Origin: Pseudomonas fluorescens
Lineage (GTDB): Bacteria; Pseudomonadota; Gammaproteobacteria; Pseudomonadales; Pseudomonadaceae
Assembly: GCF_900215245.1 (NCBI RefSeq)
Contig: NZ_LT907842.1
Coordinates: 1 to 64,000, forward strand
Direction: 5' to 3'
DNA length: 64,000 nt
How positions within the stretch are numbered: the first letter of the stretch is position 1; each line of letters begins with the position of its first letter. Position numbers and translations under genes: made by a program. Of the stretch, positions 9,568 to 19,519 are shown in pieces. The notes below the pieces were generated by a model, which saw nothing but the letters and a program-made list of their open reading frames with translations, was not told the DNA's origin and ran no database searches.

Positions 9568-10224
9568 TCAGCCGCGCTCAGGCTGGAAACGCACCACAAA
9601 TCCATTCAGATTCTGCTGACGGCCCAACAAGTCCCGCAGGCGATCCGCCTCGGCACGCTCGATCAGCGGCCCGATAAACACCCGGTTCTTGCCGTCGGCG
9701 CTACGGATATAGGCGTTGTAGCCCTGGGTACGCAGCTTTTTCTGCAAGGCTTCGGCGCTTTCGCGGTTAGCCAGGCTGGCGAGCTGGATCGACCAACTGA
9801 TCGGCAAGCCGTTGGGATCGATACGGCTCTGGCCCACATCAGGCTTACCCGGTGCGGCCGGCTGCGGCGCCACTGGCTTGGGCGCAGGCGCGGGCGCAAC
9901 AGGCTTGGCGGCAACGACCGGGGCCGGAGCAGGCTTGACCACCGGCACACTCGGCTGTATCGGCTGAGTTGGCGCCTGCTGTGCAGCGACTTCCTCGTCA
10001 GTCGGCACCGGCTCTTGCGGCAACGCCTGCGGCTCGGGCACCACCACCGGCTCAACCTGAACCTGAGGGATCGTCGGCGCCTGGGGCGCGGCCGGTGCCT
10101 CGACGACGACCTGGCGCTGTTCGTCCTGGCGGGAAAACAGCATCGGCAGAAAAATCACCGCCAACGCCACCAATACGAGGGCCCCAACCATTCGCTGCTT
10201 GTATGCGCTATCCAGTAATGCCAT
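9568..10224 (-). CDS. dedD: SPOR domain cell-division protein, DedD-like
   Basis: 218 residues: a short cytoplasmic N-terminus, one membrane helix at about 12-30 (MVGALVLVALAVIFLPMLF), a long Pro/Ala/Val-rich periplasmic linker (about 40-135), and a C-terminal SPOR domain from about 140 (SWSIQLASLANRESAEALQK through RVFIGPLIERAEADRLRDLL). SPOR domains bind denuded glycan strands at the septum. DedD supports septal peptidoglycan synthesis. The gene overlaps the end of folC by 17 bases and precedes cvpA, the same order as folC-dedD-cvpA-purF in enterobacteria. The linker is low-complexity and could vary in length between strains. Confidence 0.93.
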   Translation of the reverse strand: MALLDSAYKQRMVGALVLVALAVIFLPMLFSRQDEQRQVVVEAPAAPQAPTIPQVQVEPVVVPEPQALPQEPVPTDEEVAAQQAPTQPIQPSVPVVKPAPAPVVAAKPVAPAPAPKPVAPQPAAPGKPDVGQSRIDPNGLPISWSIQLASLANRESAEALQKKLRTQGYNAYIRSADGKNRVFIGPLIERAEADRLRDLLGRQQNLNGFVVRFQPERG

Positions 10225-11515
10225 GTGCAGCTTCCTCCGTGGAGCGCCGGGCCAACCACTCTAGCGCCTCGGCAACACAATAAAATGATCCGAACAACAG
10301 AATCTCGTCCTCGGCCGTGGCCACCGCACATTGCGCTTCAAGCGCGGCGGTGACGCTTGTATACGACGCCACCGATGCACCAAGGTTCTGCAAGGCGACT
10401 TCCAGCTCGGCGGCCGGACGACTGCGCGGCGTATCCAGCGGCGCAACTGCCCACGCCTGAACATTGCTCAGCAACGGCGCAACCACGCCGTCCAGGTCCT
10501 TATCGGCCAACAGCCCGAACACCGCCAGGCGGCGGCCAGCCGGTGGCGTACGCGCGAGGCGCTGCGCCAGGTACTCGGCGGCATGCGGGTTATGCCCCAC
10601 ATCCAGCAGCAGGTTCAGACGCTTGCCCGCCCATTCAAACGCGCGGCGATCCAGCCGCCCAACCACCCGGGTCGCCAGCAATGTCGCAGCAATCTGCTCG
10701 GCATTCCACGGCAAATCCATCAACAGGTAGGCTTGCAGCGCGAGCGCAGCGTTTTCCATCGGCAGGTTCAGCAACGGCAAGTCACGCAACGCTACAACCT
10801 GCCCACGCGCATCACACCCGCGCCATTGCCAATGCTGGTTGCCAATCTCGAGTGTGAATTCGCGCCCGCGCAGGTAAAACGGGCAATCCAGCTCGCGCAC
10901 CTTGTCGAGCAAGGGCTGCGGCGGGTTCAGGTCGCCACACAGCGCAGGCTTGCCCTGACGGAAGATGCCAGCCTTTTCATAGGCCACCGACTCACGGGTA
11001 TTGCCGAGATAATCGGCATGGTCAACACCAATGCTGGTGACCAGCGCGAGGTCGGCATCCACCACGTTGACCGTGTCCAGACGCCCACCCAGGCCAACTT
11101 CCAGGACAACCACATCCAATTGCGCACGCTCGAACAGCCAAAACGCCGCCAAGGTGCCCATCTCGAAGTACGTCAGGGATATCTCGCCACGCCCGACATC
11201 CAGTGCGGCGAAGGCTTCGCAGAGCTGCTCGTCAGTGGCTTCGACGCCATTGAGCTGCACCCGCTCGTTATAACGCAGCAGGTGCGGAGAGTTGTACACG
11301 CCGACCTTCAGCCCTTGGGCTTGCAGCAGCGCCGCGACAAAGGCGCAGGTAGAGCCTTTGCCGTTGGTGCCGGTCACCGTGACCACGCGCGGTGCCGGCC
11401 GGCCCAACCCAAGGCGGGCCGCTACCTGTTGCGAGCGCTCCAGGCCCATGTCGATGGCGGACGGATGCAACTGCTCAAGGTAGGCGAGCCATTCGCCCAG
11501 GGTACGTTGGGTCAT
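10208..11515 (-). CDS. folC: bifunctional folylpolyglutamate synthase / dihydrofolate synthase
   Basis: 435 residues. The P-loop [16 protein letters not shown] sits near residue 50, [15 protein letters not shown] holds the folate-contacting segment, and [16 protein letters not shown] and [20 protein letters not shown] are Mur-ligase family signatures. FolC adds glutamate to dihydropteroate and extends the polyglutamate tail of folates in the cytosol using ATP. The start overlaps the accD stop by four bases, indicating translational coupling. The accD-folC-dedD-cvpA-purF order is well conserved. Confidence 0.95.
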   Translation of the reverse strand: MTQRTLGEWLAYLEQLHPSAIDMGLERSQQVAARLGLGRPAPRVVTVTGTNGKGSTCAFVAALLQAQGLKVGVYNSPHLLRYNERVQLNGVEATDEQLCEAFAALDVGRGEISLTYFEMGTLAAFWLFERAQLDVVVLEVGLGGRLDTVNVVDADLALVTSIGVDHADYLGNTRESVAYEKAGIFRQGKPALCGDLNPPQPLLDKVRELDCPFYLRGREFTLEIGNQHWQWRGCDARGQVVALRDLPLLNLPMENAALALQAYLLMDLPWNAEQIAATLLATRVVGRLDRRAFEWAGKRLNLLLDVGHNPHAAEYLAQRLARTPPAGRRLAVFGLLADKDLDGVVAPLLSNVQAWAVAPLDTPRSRPAAELEVALQNLGASVASYTSVTAALEAQCAVATAEDEILLFGSFYCVAEALEWLARRSTEEAAHGITG

Positions 11516-12432
11516 AGGTTTGCAGGCACCGGCGGCACGACGATTGGCTCGACTTTAGGCGCGATGTACACCGGCGTCGGCAGGCCCATCATTTGCGCCA
11601 GCAGGTTACCCAGGCGTGGACGCAGCTCGCCACGGGCGATGATCATGTCGATAGCGCCGTGCTCAAGCAGGAACTCGCTGCGCTGGAAACCTTCCGGCAG
11701 TTTTTCGCGAACGGTTTGTTCAATCACGCGCGGGCCGGCAAAGCCGATCAGGGCCTTGGGCTCACCGACGATCACATCACCCAGCATCGCCAGGCTGGCG
11801 GAAACGCCGCCGTAGACCGGGTCGGTCAGCACGGAGATGAACGGGATGCCTTCTTCGCGCAGACGCGCCAGTACCGCGGAGGTCTTGGCCATTTGCATCA
11901 GGGAGATCAGCGCTTCCTGCATACGCGCGCCACCTGAGGCGGAGAAGCAGATCATCGGGCAACGGTTTTCCAGGGCGTAGTTGGCGGCACGTACGAAACG
12001 CTCACCCACGATGGCACCCATCGACCCCCCCATGAAGGAGAACTCAAACGCGGACACGACAACCGGCATGCCCAGCAGTTTGCCGCTGACAGAGATCAGC
12101 GCGTCCTTCTCACCGGTCTGCTTCTGCGCAGCGGTCAGGCGGTCCTTGTACTTCTTGCCGTCGCGGAACTTGAGGCGGTCAACCGGCTCCAGGTCGGCAC
12201 CCAGCTCGTTACGGCCATCGGCGTCGAGGAAAATGTCGATGCGGGCGCGGGCGCCGATACGCATGTGGTGGTTGCACTTGGGGCAAACATCCAGGGTCTT
12301 TTCCAGCTCCGGGCGGTACAGCACCGCGTCGCAGGATGGGCACTTGTGCCACAGACCTTCAGGAACCGAGCTTTTCTTCACCTCGGAACGCATGATCGAA
12401 GGGATCAGTTTGTCTACTAACCAGTTGCTCAT
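11512..12432 (-). CDS. accD: acetyl-CoA carboxylase carboxyltransferase subunit beta
   Basis: 306 residues from the ATG at 12432, which follows GGAGAAAGAAAGC. A longer frame to 12465 lacks a ribosome site. The N-terminal zinc ribbon ([20 protein letters not shown] and PKCNHH, about residues 27-50) gives the four Cys ligands. The crotonase-fold carboxyltransferase domain follows, with [18 protein letters not shown] and [17 protein letters not shown]. AccD works with AccA to transfer carboxyl from biotin-BCCP to acetyl-CoA, making malonyl-CoA. It heads the folC-dedD-cvpA-purF run. Confidence 0.97.
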   Translation of the reverse strand: MSNWLVDKLIPSIMRSEVKKSSVPEGLWHKCPSCDAVLYRPELEKTLDVCPKCNHHMRIGARARIDIFLDADGRNELGADLEPVDRLKFRDGKKYKDRLTAAQKQTGEKDALISVSGKLLGMPVVVSAFEFSFMGGSMGAIVGERFVRAANYALENRCPMICFSASGGARMQEALISLMQMAKTSAVLARLREEGIPFISVLTDPVYGGVSASLAMLGDVIVGEPKALIGFAGPRVIEQTVREKLPEGFQRSEFLLEHGAIDMIIARGELRPRLGNLLAQMMGLPTPVYIAPKVEPIVVPPVPANL

Positions 12433-12655
12433 GCTTTCTTTCTCCAGTACCGGTGGCTTGAACACAGCCCCGCGTATGCCCTTGAGCTAAATTCATATGT
12501 GGCGATGACACATGCTGGACGGGGTCAGACGTTCGACCGGCCATTTCCCGCATGCCTCCTCAGCCTTCCAGACAACCTGCCAGCGCAGGGTTGCCACTTC
12601 ATTTCCGGGCCTCCCGCAGGCGGCGCCGGTGCTGTTTTACACAGTGGTAGTTATG

Positions 12656-12679
12656 GACGGCGGCAGACTGCCAGCCGTC
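12656..12679 (-). terminator. hairpin after trpF, weak terminator candidate
   Basis: The minus strand reads GACGGCTGGCAGTCTGCCGC then CGTC, a stable stem right at the trpF stop codon. No T run follows, so termination would need Rho or be partial. Confidence 0.35.
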
Positions 12680-13310
12680 ACATCACGCCACTGCTGTTGC
12701 GCACGGCCTGCATGAATGCGCGAATCTTGTGGTGGTCCTTGATGCCCTTGCCCTGCTCCACCCCACCGCTCACGTCCACCGCGTACGGCCGGACCTGCTC
12801 GATGGCCGCCCCGACATTGGCCGGGGTGAGCCCGCCTGCGAGGATGATCGGCGTCTTCAAGCCTTCGGGAATCAGCGTCCAGTCGAAGGCCTCACCCGTT
12901 CCGCCGGGCACACCTTCGACATAGGTGTCCAACAGAATCCCGCGAGCGCCAGTATAGGCCGCACAGGCGGCAGCGATGTCATCCCCCGCCTTGACGCGCA
13001 GCGCCTTGATATACGGGCGCTGGTAGCTTTCACACTCGGCGGGGCTTTCATCGCCATGGAACTGCAGCATGTCCAGCTGCACGGCATCCAGGGTTTCGTT
13101 GAGTTCGCAGCGACTGGCGTTGACGAACAGCCCCACGGTGGTCACGAACGGTGGCAGCGCGGCGATGATTGCCCGCGCCTGCAACACATTCACCGCCCGC
13201 GGGCTTTTGGCGTAAAACACCAAACCAATGGCATCCGCCCCCGCCTCGACTGCCGCCAGCGCGTCTTCTATGCGGGTAATCCCGCAAATCTTGCTGCGAA
13301 CGGCTGACAT
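12678..13310 (-). CDS. trpF: phosphoribosylanthranilate isomerase
   Basis: 210 residues forming one TIM barrel. It opens with [20 protein letters not shown] (catalytic Cys in KICGIT), continues through [11 protein letters not shown] and [13 protein letters not shown], and closes with [15 protein letters not shown] and [19 protein letters not shown]. TrpF performs the Amadori rearrangement in tryptophan synthesis. In pseudomonads it stands apart from the other trp genes, between truA and accD, as here. It lies 63 bases downstream of truA and may share its transcript. Confidence 0.96.
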   Translation of the reverse strand: MSAVRSKICGITRIEDALAAVEAGADAIGLVFYAKSPRAVNVLQARAIIAALPPFVTTVGLFVNASRCELNETLDAVQLDMLQFHGDESPAECESYQRPYIKALRVKAGDDIAAACAAYTGARGILLDTYVEGVPGGTGEAFDWTLIPEGLKTPIILAGGLTPANVGAAIEQVRPYAVDVSGGVEQGKGIKDHHKIRAFMQAVRNSSGVM

Positions 13311-13373
13311 GTCGTAGAAACCTCAGGGTTGAACCGAGAAAGTCCCGGATGGTAACAAAAGCTTTTCCGGGCG

Positions 13374-14198
13374 TCAGCCGCCAAGTTCGCTGAAACCTGT
13401 GAGGAAGTGTGGCCCGATGAAGCGATCCGGCAACTCGAACTCATCGCGGTACTCCACATCCACCAGGTACAAGCCGAACGGATGCGCCGTCACCCCGCCC
13501 GTGCGGCGGATGCGGCTTTCCAGCACTTCTCTGGCCCACTCCACCGGACGCTCGCCGGTGCCGATGGTCATCAGCACGCCTGCAATGTTACGCACCATAT
13601 GATGAAGGAAGGCGCCGGCACGGATGTCCAGCACGATCATTTTGCCGTGGCGGGTCACCCGCAGGTGATGGACTTCCTTGATCGGCGACTTGGCCTGGCA
13701 CTGGCCGGCACGGAAGGCGCTGAAGTCATGCACACCCACCAAATGCTGTGCCGCCTCGGCCATGCGCTCGGCATCCAGGGGACGGTGGTTCCAGGTAATT
13801 TCCTGATTAAGGTGCGCCGGGCGGATCTGATCGTTATAGATCACATAGCGGTAGCGCCGGGCAATCGCCTTGAATCGCGCATGAAAATGCGCAGGCATGA
13901 CCTTGGCCCAGGTGACGCTGACGTCGTGGGGCAAATTGATATTGGCGCCCATTACCCACGCTTTCATCGTGCGTTCGGCCTGGGTATCGAAGTGCACCAC
14001 CTGACCACAAGCGTGCACGCCCGCGTCAGTACGCCCGGCGCACATCAGCGACACCGGCGAGTCGGCGACTTTCGATAAAGCGTTTTCCAGGGTTTCCTGC
14101 ACCGTCAACACACCGGAGGCCTGGCGCTGCCAGCCGCGATAGCGCGAACCTTTGTATTCCACGCCGAGGGCGATGCGGTAAAAGCCTGCGGCCGCCAT
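13374..14198 (-). CDS. truA: tRNA pseudouridine(38-40) synthase
   Basis: 274 residues from the ATG at 14198 (MAAAGFYRIALGVEYKGSRY). The catalytic Asp is in CAGRTDAGVHACGQVVHFD. HHMVRNIAGVLMTIG near residue 210 is the other family signature. The enzyme isomerises uridines 38-40 in the anticodon stem-loop of many tRNAs. The frame stays open upstream to a TTG at 14255, but a TATAAT at 14264-14269 would put the transcript start at about 14256, so initiation inside the transcript is more likely. A TTG at 14228 is a further possibility. The length matches the 270-residue E. coli enzyme. Confidence 0.95.
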   Translation of the reverse strand: MAAAGFYRIALGVEYKGSRYRGWQRQASGVLTVQETLENALSKVADSPVSLMCAGRTDAGVHACGQVVHFDTQAERTMKAWVMGANINLPHDVSVTWAKVMPAHFHARFKAIARRYRYVIYNDQIRPAHLNQEITWNHRPLDAERMAEAAQHLVGVHDFSAFRAGQCQAKSPIKEVHHLRVTRHGKMIVLDIRAGAFLHHMVRNIAGVLMTIGTGERPVEWAREVLESRIRRTGGVTAHPFGLYLVDVEYRDEFELPDRFIGPHFLTGFSELGG

Positions 14199-14263
14199 TT
14201 CGGCGGCCGCGTTATCTATATTTGCCAAGAACTGAGAGCCCGATGAGTTGCGCAAAGGCGCCC

Positions 14264-14269
14264 ATTATA
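14264..14269 (-). promoter_or_regulatory. -10 box of the truA(-trpF) promoter
   Basis: A perfect TATAAT on the minus strand (GCGCCTTATAATGGGCGCC) between the fimV terminator and truA. The -35 region is not convincing, so only the -10 box is called. Confidence 0.45.
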
Positions 14270-14313
14270 AGGCGCTGAGCCGCAGACGCCATGGTTTGTA
14301 AGGCTGGAAAGCA

Positions 14314-14338
14314 AAACGGCGGCCCAAGGGCCGCCGTT
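14314..14338 (-). terminator. fimV terminator
   Basis: AACGGCGGCCCTTGGGCCGC with CGTT forms an almost perfect GC-rich palindrome followed on the minus strand by TTTGCTTT. It lies 18 bases past the fimV stop. Confidence 0.75.
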
Positions 14339-14355
14339 GCGTTAACAGCTGACGA

Positions 14356-16971
14356 TCACGCCAGCCGGCCAAGCATTTCCTTGGCTTCACCGCGCTGGGC
14401 TTCATCGCCCTCGGTCAGCACTTCGGAAAGGATGTCCCGCGCGCCATCGGCATCGCCCATGTCGATGTAGGCCTGGGCCAGGTCCAGCTTGGTGGCGACC
14501 TCATTGGTACCGGACAGGAAGTCGAATTCCGGCTCATCACCACCCAACGCCGCCTCTTCAGCGGTGAAGGAAGGTTCGATCGGCGGATGTTCCAGGCTTT
14601 GGGACAGGCGATCCAGCTCAGCGTTGACATCATTGAGCTCCGAGGCGAAGACCTCGGGCTTGCCGGCGGCGGGCGCTTGCGGCTCGTCCGCCAGGGACAG
14701 GTCGAAATCTTCCGGCAGGTCAAAGTCGTCCAGCGCGGCAGGCGTCAGGGTCGGCGGCTCAACGGCCGGGACATCCTTCATCTGGTCTTCAAGACCCGAA
14801 AGGAAGTCATCATCCGACTGCGTGGAAGCCGGATCCTCCAGTTGCAGGTCCAGATCGAAGTCCGACAAATCGTCCGGGCTGGCTTTGGCTTCCGTCTGCT
14901 GTTGCAGCACCGACTCGAAGCTCAGCGCGTCTTTCGGGCTGACCACGGCCGGTGAAGCGGCTTCCAGGTCATCCAGGCTCAGGTCGAAATCGGTATCGAA
15001 CGCCTCTGGCTCCGGGGCTGGCGCGACGGGTTTGTCTTCCATCAGGTTCTTGACGTATTGCGCGTCCAGGGCCGCAGCAGCCACCGCAGCACTGACGCCC
15101 GCCGCCAACACAGCCATGGCCGGAAAGCGGCTTTTGAGCTGCTCGACCTGGGCATGGTTCTCACCATTGGCCACCAGTTGACGCTCCTGGGTAACGAAGC
15201 CGTCCTTGTCGCTCTGCAGGCCATAAACTTCCATCAACTTCAAACGCAGATCGCTGCGCTTGGGCTCGCGCTTGATCGCCTGCTCCAGCACATCAGCCGC
15301 CTGGTTCAGATGGCCACGGTCGATATGAGATTGAGCTTGTGCCAGCGCATCACTGGAATTCTCAGGAGCGACAGCAACCGCCAACGGCGAGAGTACCGAG
15401 GCAACCGTCGGCGCCACCACGACCGGCTCAACCGCCGCCGCGGGTGCGGGCGCAGCTGCCAACTTGACGTTCGGTGGCGTGACTTCCAGGCCTTCGAAGC
15501 TGTCCGGTGGCAGGTCGTGATCAATGTTCGGCGTAAATACCGGCTCTTCAGCCAGGGCCCGCGCCATACGCAAGTGCTTTTCTTCTTCAAGGCGCGCATT
15601 GCGATGACGTGCCCACAACAACAGCAGCAACAACACCAACAAGCCCGCCGCACCGCCGATCACACCCAAGACGATCGGATTGGTCAGCAGCTCGTTGAAT
15701 TTACCTTCGGTGGTATCAGGCGTGGCCTCCGGCTTGATTGGCTCGGGTGCGGCAGGTGCCGGTGCCGCAGCCGCAGCAGCAGCCGGCGCCACCTCGGGCG
15801 TTGCTGGAACCGCGGCTGGCGCAGTGACTGGCTCGCCGGCCAATTGAGCGGGCATCGCCGCCGTTGCCGCCGTTGCCGCCGTTGCCGGCGCCGCCGGGGC
15901 GCCGTTTGCTGCCTGCAACCTGGCAAGTTGATCGTTTTTCAGTTGAATCAGCTTTTGCAGCTTGTCCAACTGACTTTGCAGATCCGCCGCGCGGCTTTTC
16001 AGTTCGGCATTGTCGCGGCGAGTGGTATCCAGTTGTTCCTGGGTCATCGCAAGCTTGTCATTCAGCGCGCGACCGTCACCGGCCTTGCCCTTCGCGCCTT
16101 TCTTGGCAGATTCAGCAGAAACCAGGCTCAAGTTGTCCGTGGCGGTGGTGCTTGAGGGCGCATTGCCCGCCTGCGCGCGCTTGGTCGCGTCCAGTTGCTG
16201 CTTGCCCGCCGCCTGATTGTTGGCCGCGCGGCGCCCCTGGCGCCAGGCCGCATTTTGCGCGCTCACTTCGGCAATCGCCTTGGGTTGCGCCAAGGCGGTG
16301 GCTTGCTGGCGGTCCGGCAGGCGCAGGACATGGCCGGTTTTCAGGCGGTTGATATTGCCGTCGACAAAGGCGTCAGGATTGAGCGCCTGGATAGCCAGCA
16401 TGGTCTGTTGGATCGAAGCACCATTACGGTTCTTCTCAGCAATTTCCCACAGGGTGTCGCGAGAAGTCGTGGTGTGCTGAGCGGATTTGCTGACAGTCGG
16501 CGCAGCGCCGGTCGGCGCGCTCAAACGCGGCGCGGGTGCGCTCGCGGTCGGAGTCGGTGCTGGCTGTTCGAACTTGGCCGGGTCGAGCAGCACACTGTAG
16601 TCGCGCATCAGGCGGCCATTGGGCCATTGCACCTGCAGCAGGAAACGCACATAGGAATCCGGCAGCGGCTTGCTCGACGTGACACGCACCACGCTGCGCC
16701 CGCTAGGGTTGACCACCGGGGTAAACGTCAGGTCATTGAGGAACGCCTGGCGATCAACGCCTGCGTCTACAAATGCCTGGTCGGAGGCCAGGCTGGGCGT
16801 AATCTCGGCAGCGGTGAGGCCACCGACATCAAGCAATTCGATTTCCACCGACAACGGCTGGTTCAACTTCGACTTGAGGGTCATCTCCCCAAGCTGCAGC
16901 GCTTGCGCCATACCGGAGGACAGCGCCGAGGCGGCCGCTATTGCTAACACCAGTTTGCGAACTTGAACCAT
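14356..16971 (-). CDS. fimV: FimV, polar hub and pilus-assembly/c-di-GMP/cAMP signalling scaffold
   Basis: 871 residues from the ATG at 16971, which follows GATGAGGCT. It has a signal peptide (MVQVRKLVLAIAAASALSSG), a periplasmic N-terminal FimV domain, and a LysM-like peptidoglycan-binding motif at about 170-230 (TLWEIAEKNRNGASIQQTML, LKTGHVLRLPDR). A coiled coil follows at about 310-360, then an Ala/Pro/Thr-rich stretch and one membrane helix (VLGVIGGAAGLLVLLLLLLW). A long acidic cytoplasmic region with TPR-like helices ends in the conserved FimV C-terminal domain (KLDLAQAYIDMGDADGARDI). In P. aeruginosa FimV recruits type IV pilus components and adenylate cyclase activity to the pole. The gene has its own terminator. 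The Ala/Thr tract is encoded by short tandem repeats. Confidence 0.95.
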   Translation of the reverse strand: MVQVRKLVLAIAAASALSSGMAQALQLGEMTLKSKLNQPLSVEIELLDVGGLTAAEITPSLASDQAFVDAGVDRQAFLNDLTFTPVVNPSGRSVVRVTSSKPLPDSYVRFLLQVQWPNGRLMRDYSVLLDPAKFEQPAPTPTASAPAPRLSAPTGAAPTVSKSAQHTTTSRDTLWEIAEKNRNGASIQQTMLAIQALNPDAFVDGNINRLKTGHVLRLPDRQQATALAQPKAIAEVSAQNAAWRQGRRAANNQAAGKQQLDATKRAQAGNAPSSTTATDNLSLVSAESAKKGAKGKAGDGRALNDKLAMTQEQLDTTRRDNAELKSRAADLQSQLDKLQKLIQLKNDQLARLQAANGAPAAPATAATAATAAMPAQLAGEPVTAPAAVPATPEVAPAAAAAAAPAPAAPEPIKPEATPDTTEGKFNELLTNPIVLGVIGGAAGLLVLLLLLLWARHRNARLEEEKHLRMARALAEEPVFTPNIDHDLPPDSFEGLEVTPPNVKLAAAPAPAAAVEPVVVAPTVASVLSPLAVAVAPENSSDALAQAQSHIDRGHLNQAADVLEQAIKREPKRSDLRLKLMEVYGLQSDKDGFVTQERQLVANGENHAQVEQLKSRFPAMAVLAAGVSAAVAAAALDAQYVKNLMEDKPVAPAPEPEAFDTDFDLSLDDLEAASPAVVSPKDALSFESVLQQQTEAKASPDDLSDFDLDLQLEDPASTQSDDDFLSGLEDQMKDVPAVEPPTLTPAALDDFDLPEDFDLSLADEPQAPAAGKPEVFASELNDVNAELDRLSQSLEHPPIEPSFTAEEAALGGDEPEFDFLSGTNEVATKLDLAQAYIDMGDADGARDILSEVLTEGDEAQRGEAKEMLGRLA
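15857..15883. repeat. in-frame 9-bp tandem repeat inside fimV
   Basis: Three perfect copies of GCCGCCGTT (plus strand) stand in tandem with partial units on both sides. They encode an Ala-Ala-Thr type tract just before the membrane helix of FimV. Because the unit is nine bases, copy changes keep the frame. Confidence 0.8.
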
Positions 16972-17132
16972 AGCCTCATCCTTTGTCTGAACACTCCCCG
17001 GCCTGCGAGAAGGTTGGTAACCGCTGCCATAAGGCATGGCGAGCCGATAGGTTACCGACGCGCTTCTGTTCTGCTAGGGACCAAGCATAGCGCTTGGCTA
17101 GAATCAATCTACAAATTGCCGCCAAGTATCTT

Positions 17133-18143
17133 TTACGCAAGGCCTTTTATCAACAACTGCGCCAGTTGCACGGCATTCAATGCGGCGCCTTTGCGTACGT
17201 TATCTGACGTCAGCCATAGATTTAGTTCCGCCGGGTCATCCACGCCCGCACGCACTCGGCCCACGTAGACCACGTCCTGGCCGACCGCATCGCCCACGGC
17301 GGTCGGGTAATCGCCCTCTTCGACCAGCTCAATGCCCGGTGCCGCCTCGAGTGCGCGGTTGACCGCCGCCAGATCGACCGGCGCGCCCAATTGCAACGAC
17401 ACCGTCAGGCTATCGCCAAAAAACACCGGTGCTTGAACGCAGGTTGCGGAAATCTTCAGTAAAGGAGTTTCCAGCACCGCACGCAACTCGTGGACCAGGC
17501 GTCGCTCCAGGGCGGTATGGCCCTGGGCGTCGGGCGTGCCGACTTGTGCCAGCAAGTTGAAGGCCATTTGCCGATCAAAGAACTTGGGCTCCAGCGGGCG
17601 TACGTTCAGCAGCTCTGCGGTCTGCCGGGCCAGCTCGCTGACAGCCTCACGGCCTTGGGCAGAGACAGCCAGGTTGGCGGTGACGCTGACGCGCTGGATC
17701 TCCAGCAAACCGCGCAGCGGCGCCAGGACTACCGCCAGGTTGGTGGCGGACGGGCTTGGGCTGCCCAGTTGGAACGGCCTTTTCAGACCGTCCAGCACAT
17801 GGGCATTGGCTTCCGGCACCACTTGGGGCGCCTTCTCGGCCGGCAAGGCGCCGGAGAGATCGATCACCGAGCAGCCGGCGGCCGTGGCACGCGGGGCGAA
17901 ACTCAAGGTTACCGCCGGACCGGCTGCGAAGAACGCCAATTGCGCTTTGCTGAAATCGAATTCATCGACTTCCTTGACCCGCACGTTTTTGCCACGAAAC
18001 GGAACTGACGCACCGGCCGAGTTGCTGCCCGCCAGCAGGTACAAGGTGCCCACCGGGAAATCCAGCTCTTCAAGAATCTGCACCAGGGTTTCGCCCACGG
18101 TGCCGGTGGCGCCGATCACTGCAATTTCAAAAGTCTGGGTCAT
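17133..18143 (-). CDS. usg: aspartate-semialdehyde dehydrogenase-like protein, USG-1 type
   Basis: 336 residues from the ATG at 18143 (MTQTFEIAVIGATGTVGETL). The NADP-binding N-terminus and dimerisation domain match aspartate-semialdehyde dehydrogenase. Where the true enzyme has its catalytic Cys (NCTV in the neighbouring asd), this protein reads SPSATNLAVVLAPL with no Cys, so oxidoreductase activity by the usual thioacyl route is unlikely. Family knowledge: such USG-1 paralogues follow asd in many gamma-proteobacteria and their role is not known. It lies downstream of asd but behind a terminator at 18341-18378 and a REP pair. Confidence 0.9.
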   Translation of the reverse strand: MTQTFEIAVIGATGTVGETLVQILEELDFPVGTLYLLAGSNSAGASVPFRGKNVRVKEVDEFDFSKAQLAFFAAGPAVTLSFAPRATAAGCSVIDLSGALPAEKAPQVVPEANAHVLDGLKRPFQLGSPSPSATNLAVVLAPLRGLLEIQRVSVTANLAVSAQGREAVSELARQTAELLNVRPLEPKFFDRQMAFNLLAQVGTPDAQGHTALERRLVHELRAVLETPLLKISATCVQAPVFFGDSLTVSLQLGAPVDLAAVNRALEAAPGIELVEEGDYPTAVGDAVGQDVVYVGRVRAGVDDPAELNLWLTSDNVRKGAALNAVQLAQLLIKGLA

Positions 18144-18236
18144 GGGGGCTGCCTCGGGCATTGCGGGGGGAGCGGCACTTTACCGGGTGGCTGGGGGTGA
18201 GGCAATTAACCGGGGGTTTGCGGCGTGGCTGATGAC

Positions 18237-18322
18237 CCCTTCGCGAGCAAGCCCGCTCCCACACTTGACCGAGTTCCAACGCTCAAATGCGCTCGACTGT
18301 CGGCGCGGGCTTGCCCGCAATG
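18237..18322. repeat. imperfect REP pair between asd and usg
   Basis: CTTCGCGAGCAAGCCCGCTC plus CCACA at 18240-18264 is followed after about 37 bases by GGCGCGGGCTTGCCCGCAAT in inverted orientation. The second arm is diverged and lacks the TGTGGGA flank, so this is a decayed or hybrid REPIN. Confidence 0.7.
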
Positions 18323-18340
18323 GGGCTGTAACGAACAACA

Positions 18341-18378
18341 AAAAACCCGCGCCTGTCACCAGAACGCGGGTTTCTTGT
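18341..18378 (-). terminator. asd terminator
   Basis: The minus strand reads GAAACCCGCGTT, a TCTGGTGACA loop region, and GGCGCGGGTTTTTTGTTG. The stem ends in a T run 14 bases past the asd stop. Confidence 0.85.
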
Positions 18379-18391
18379 TTACCAGCAGCGA

Positions 18392-19504
18392 TTAGCGCTC
18401 CAGCAAAATCCGCAGCATGCGGCGCAGCGGTTCAGCCGCGCCCCACAGCAACTGGTCGCCAACGGTGAACGCGCCCAGGTACTGGGTGCCCATGTTCAGC
18501 TTGCGCAGACGGCCAACCGGTACATTCAGGGTGCCGGTAACCTTGGTCGGGCTGAGCTCCTGCATGCTGATTTCGCGGTTGTTCGGCACCAGCTTGACCC
18601 ACGGGTTGTGCTGGCTGATCAGCCCTTCGATATCCGCGATCGGCACGTCTTTGTTCAGTTTGATGGTCAGCGCCTGGCTGTGGCAGCGCATGGCGCCGAT
18701 ACGCACGCAGATACCGTCCACCGGGATCGGGCTCTTGAAGCGGCCCAGAATCTTGTTGGTTTCGGCCTGGGCTTTCCACTCTTCGCGGCTTTGGCCGTTC
18801 GGCAGTTCCTTGTCGATCCACGGGATCAGGCTACCGGCCAATGGCACACCGAAGTTCTCGGTCGGGTAGGCTTCGCTGCGCATGGCTTCGGCCACACGGC
18901 GGTCGATGTCGAGGATCGCGCTGGCCGGGTCGGCCAGTTGATCGGCAACGGCCGCGTGGGTCGCGCCCATTTGCTTGATCAGTTCGCGCATGTTCTGCGC
19001 ACCCGCACCGGACGCCGCCTGATAGGTCATGGCGCTCATCCACTCGACCAGGCCCGCTTCGAACAAGCCGCCCAGGCCCATCAGCATCAGGCTGACGGTG
19101 CAGTTGCCGCCGACGTAGTTCTTGGTGCCCGCATCCAGCTGCTGGTCGATGACCTTGCGGTTGACCGGGTCGAGGATGATCACCGCGTCGTCCTGCATGC
19201 GCAGGCTGGAGGCGGCGTCGATCCAGTAACCCTGCCAGCCGGCTTCGCGCAGCTTGGGGAAGACTTCGCTGGTGTAGTCGCCACCCTGGCAGGTCAGAAT
19301 CACATCGAGGGTTTTCAGCTCTTCAATGCTGTAGGCGTCCTTGAGCGGGGCAATATCCTTGCCCACGGACGGCCCTTGGCCACCTACGTTCGAAGTGGTG
19401 AAAAACACCGGCTCAATAAGATCGAAATCCTGCTCTTCCAGCATCCGCTGCATGAGCACGGAACCGACCATACCGCGCCAACCGATCAGACCTACACGTT
19501 TCAT
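18392..19504 (-). CDS. asd: aspartate-semialdehyde dehydrogenase
   Basis: 370 residues with the nucleotide-binding start [20 protein letters not shown], the catalytic Cys in [18 protein letters not shown] (about residue 135), and the substrate-binding segment [19 protein letters not shown]. The His/Arg region [21 protein letters not shown] (here [20 protein letters not shown]) follows. It reduces aspartyl phosphate to the semialdehyde, the branch point to lysine, diaminopimelate, threonine and methionine. The length matches the gamma-proteobacterial type. leuB lies upstream behind its own terminator. Confidence 0.97.
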   Translation of the reverse strand: MKRVGLIGWRGMVGSVLMQRMLEEQDFDLIEPVFFTTSNVGGQGPSVGKDIAPLKDAYSIEELKTLDVILTCQGGDYTSEVFPKLREAGWQGYWIDAASSLRMQDDAVIILDPVNRKVIDQQLDAGTKNYVGGNCTVSLMLMGLGGLFEAGLVEWMSAMTYQAASGAGAQNMRELIKQMGATHAAVADQLADPASAILDIDRRVAEAMRSEAYPTENFGVPLAGSLIPWIDKELPNGQSREEWKAQAETNKILGRFKSPIPVDGICVRIGAMRCHSQALTIKLNKDVPIADIEGLISQHNPWVKLVPNNREISMQELSPTKVTGTLNVPVGRLRKLNMGTQYLGAFTVGDQLLWGAAEPLRRMLRILLER

Positions 19505-19519
19505 CGCAACTACACCTTG

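Noticed and set aside
10331..11815. A 494-codon plus-strand open frame
   Set aside because: It is the complement of folC and part of accD. The translation is Gln/Arg/His-rich without domain patterns, while folC and accD are complete on the other strand.
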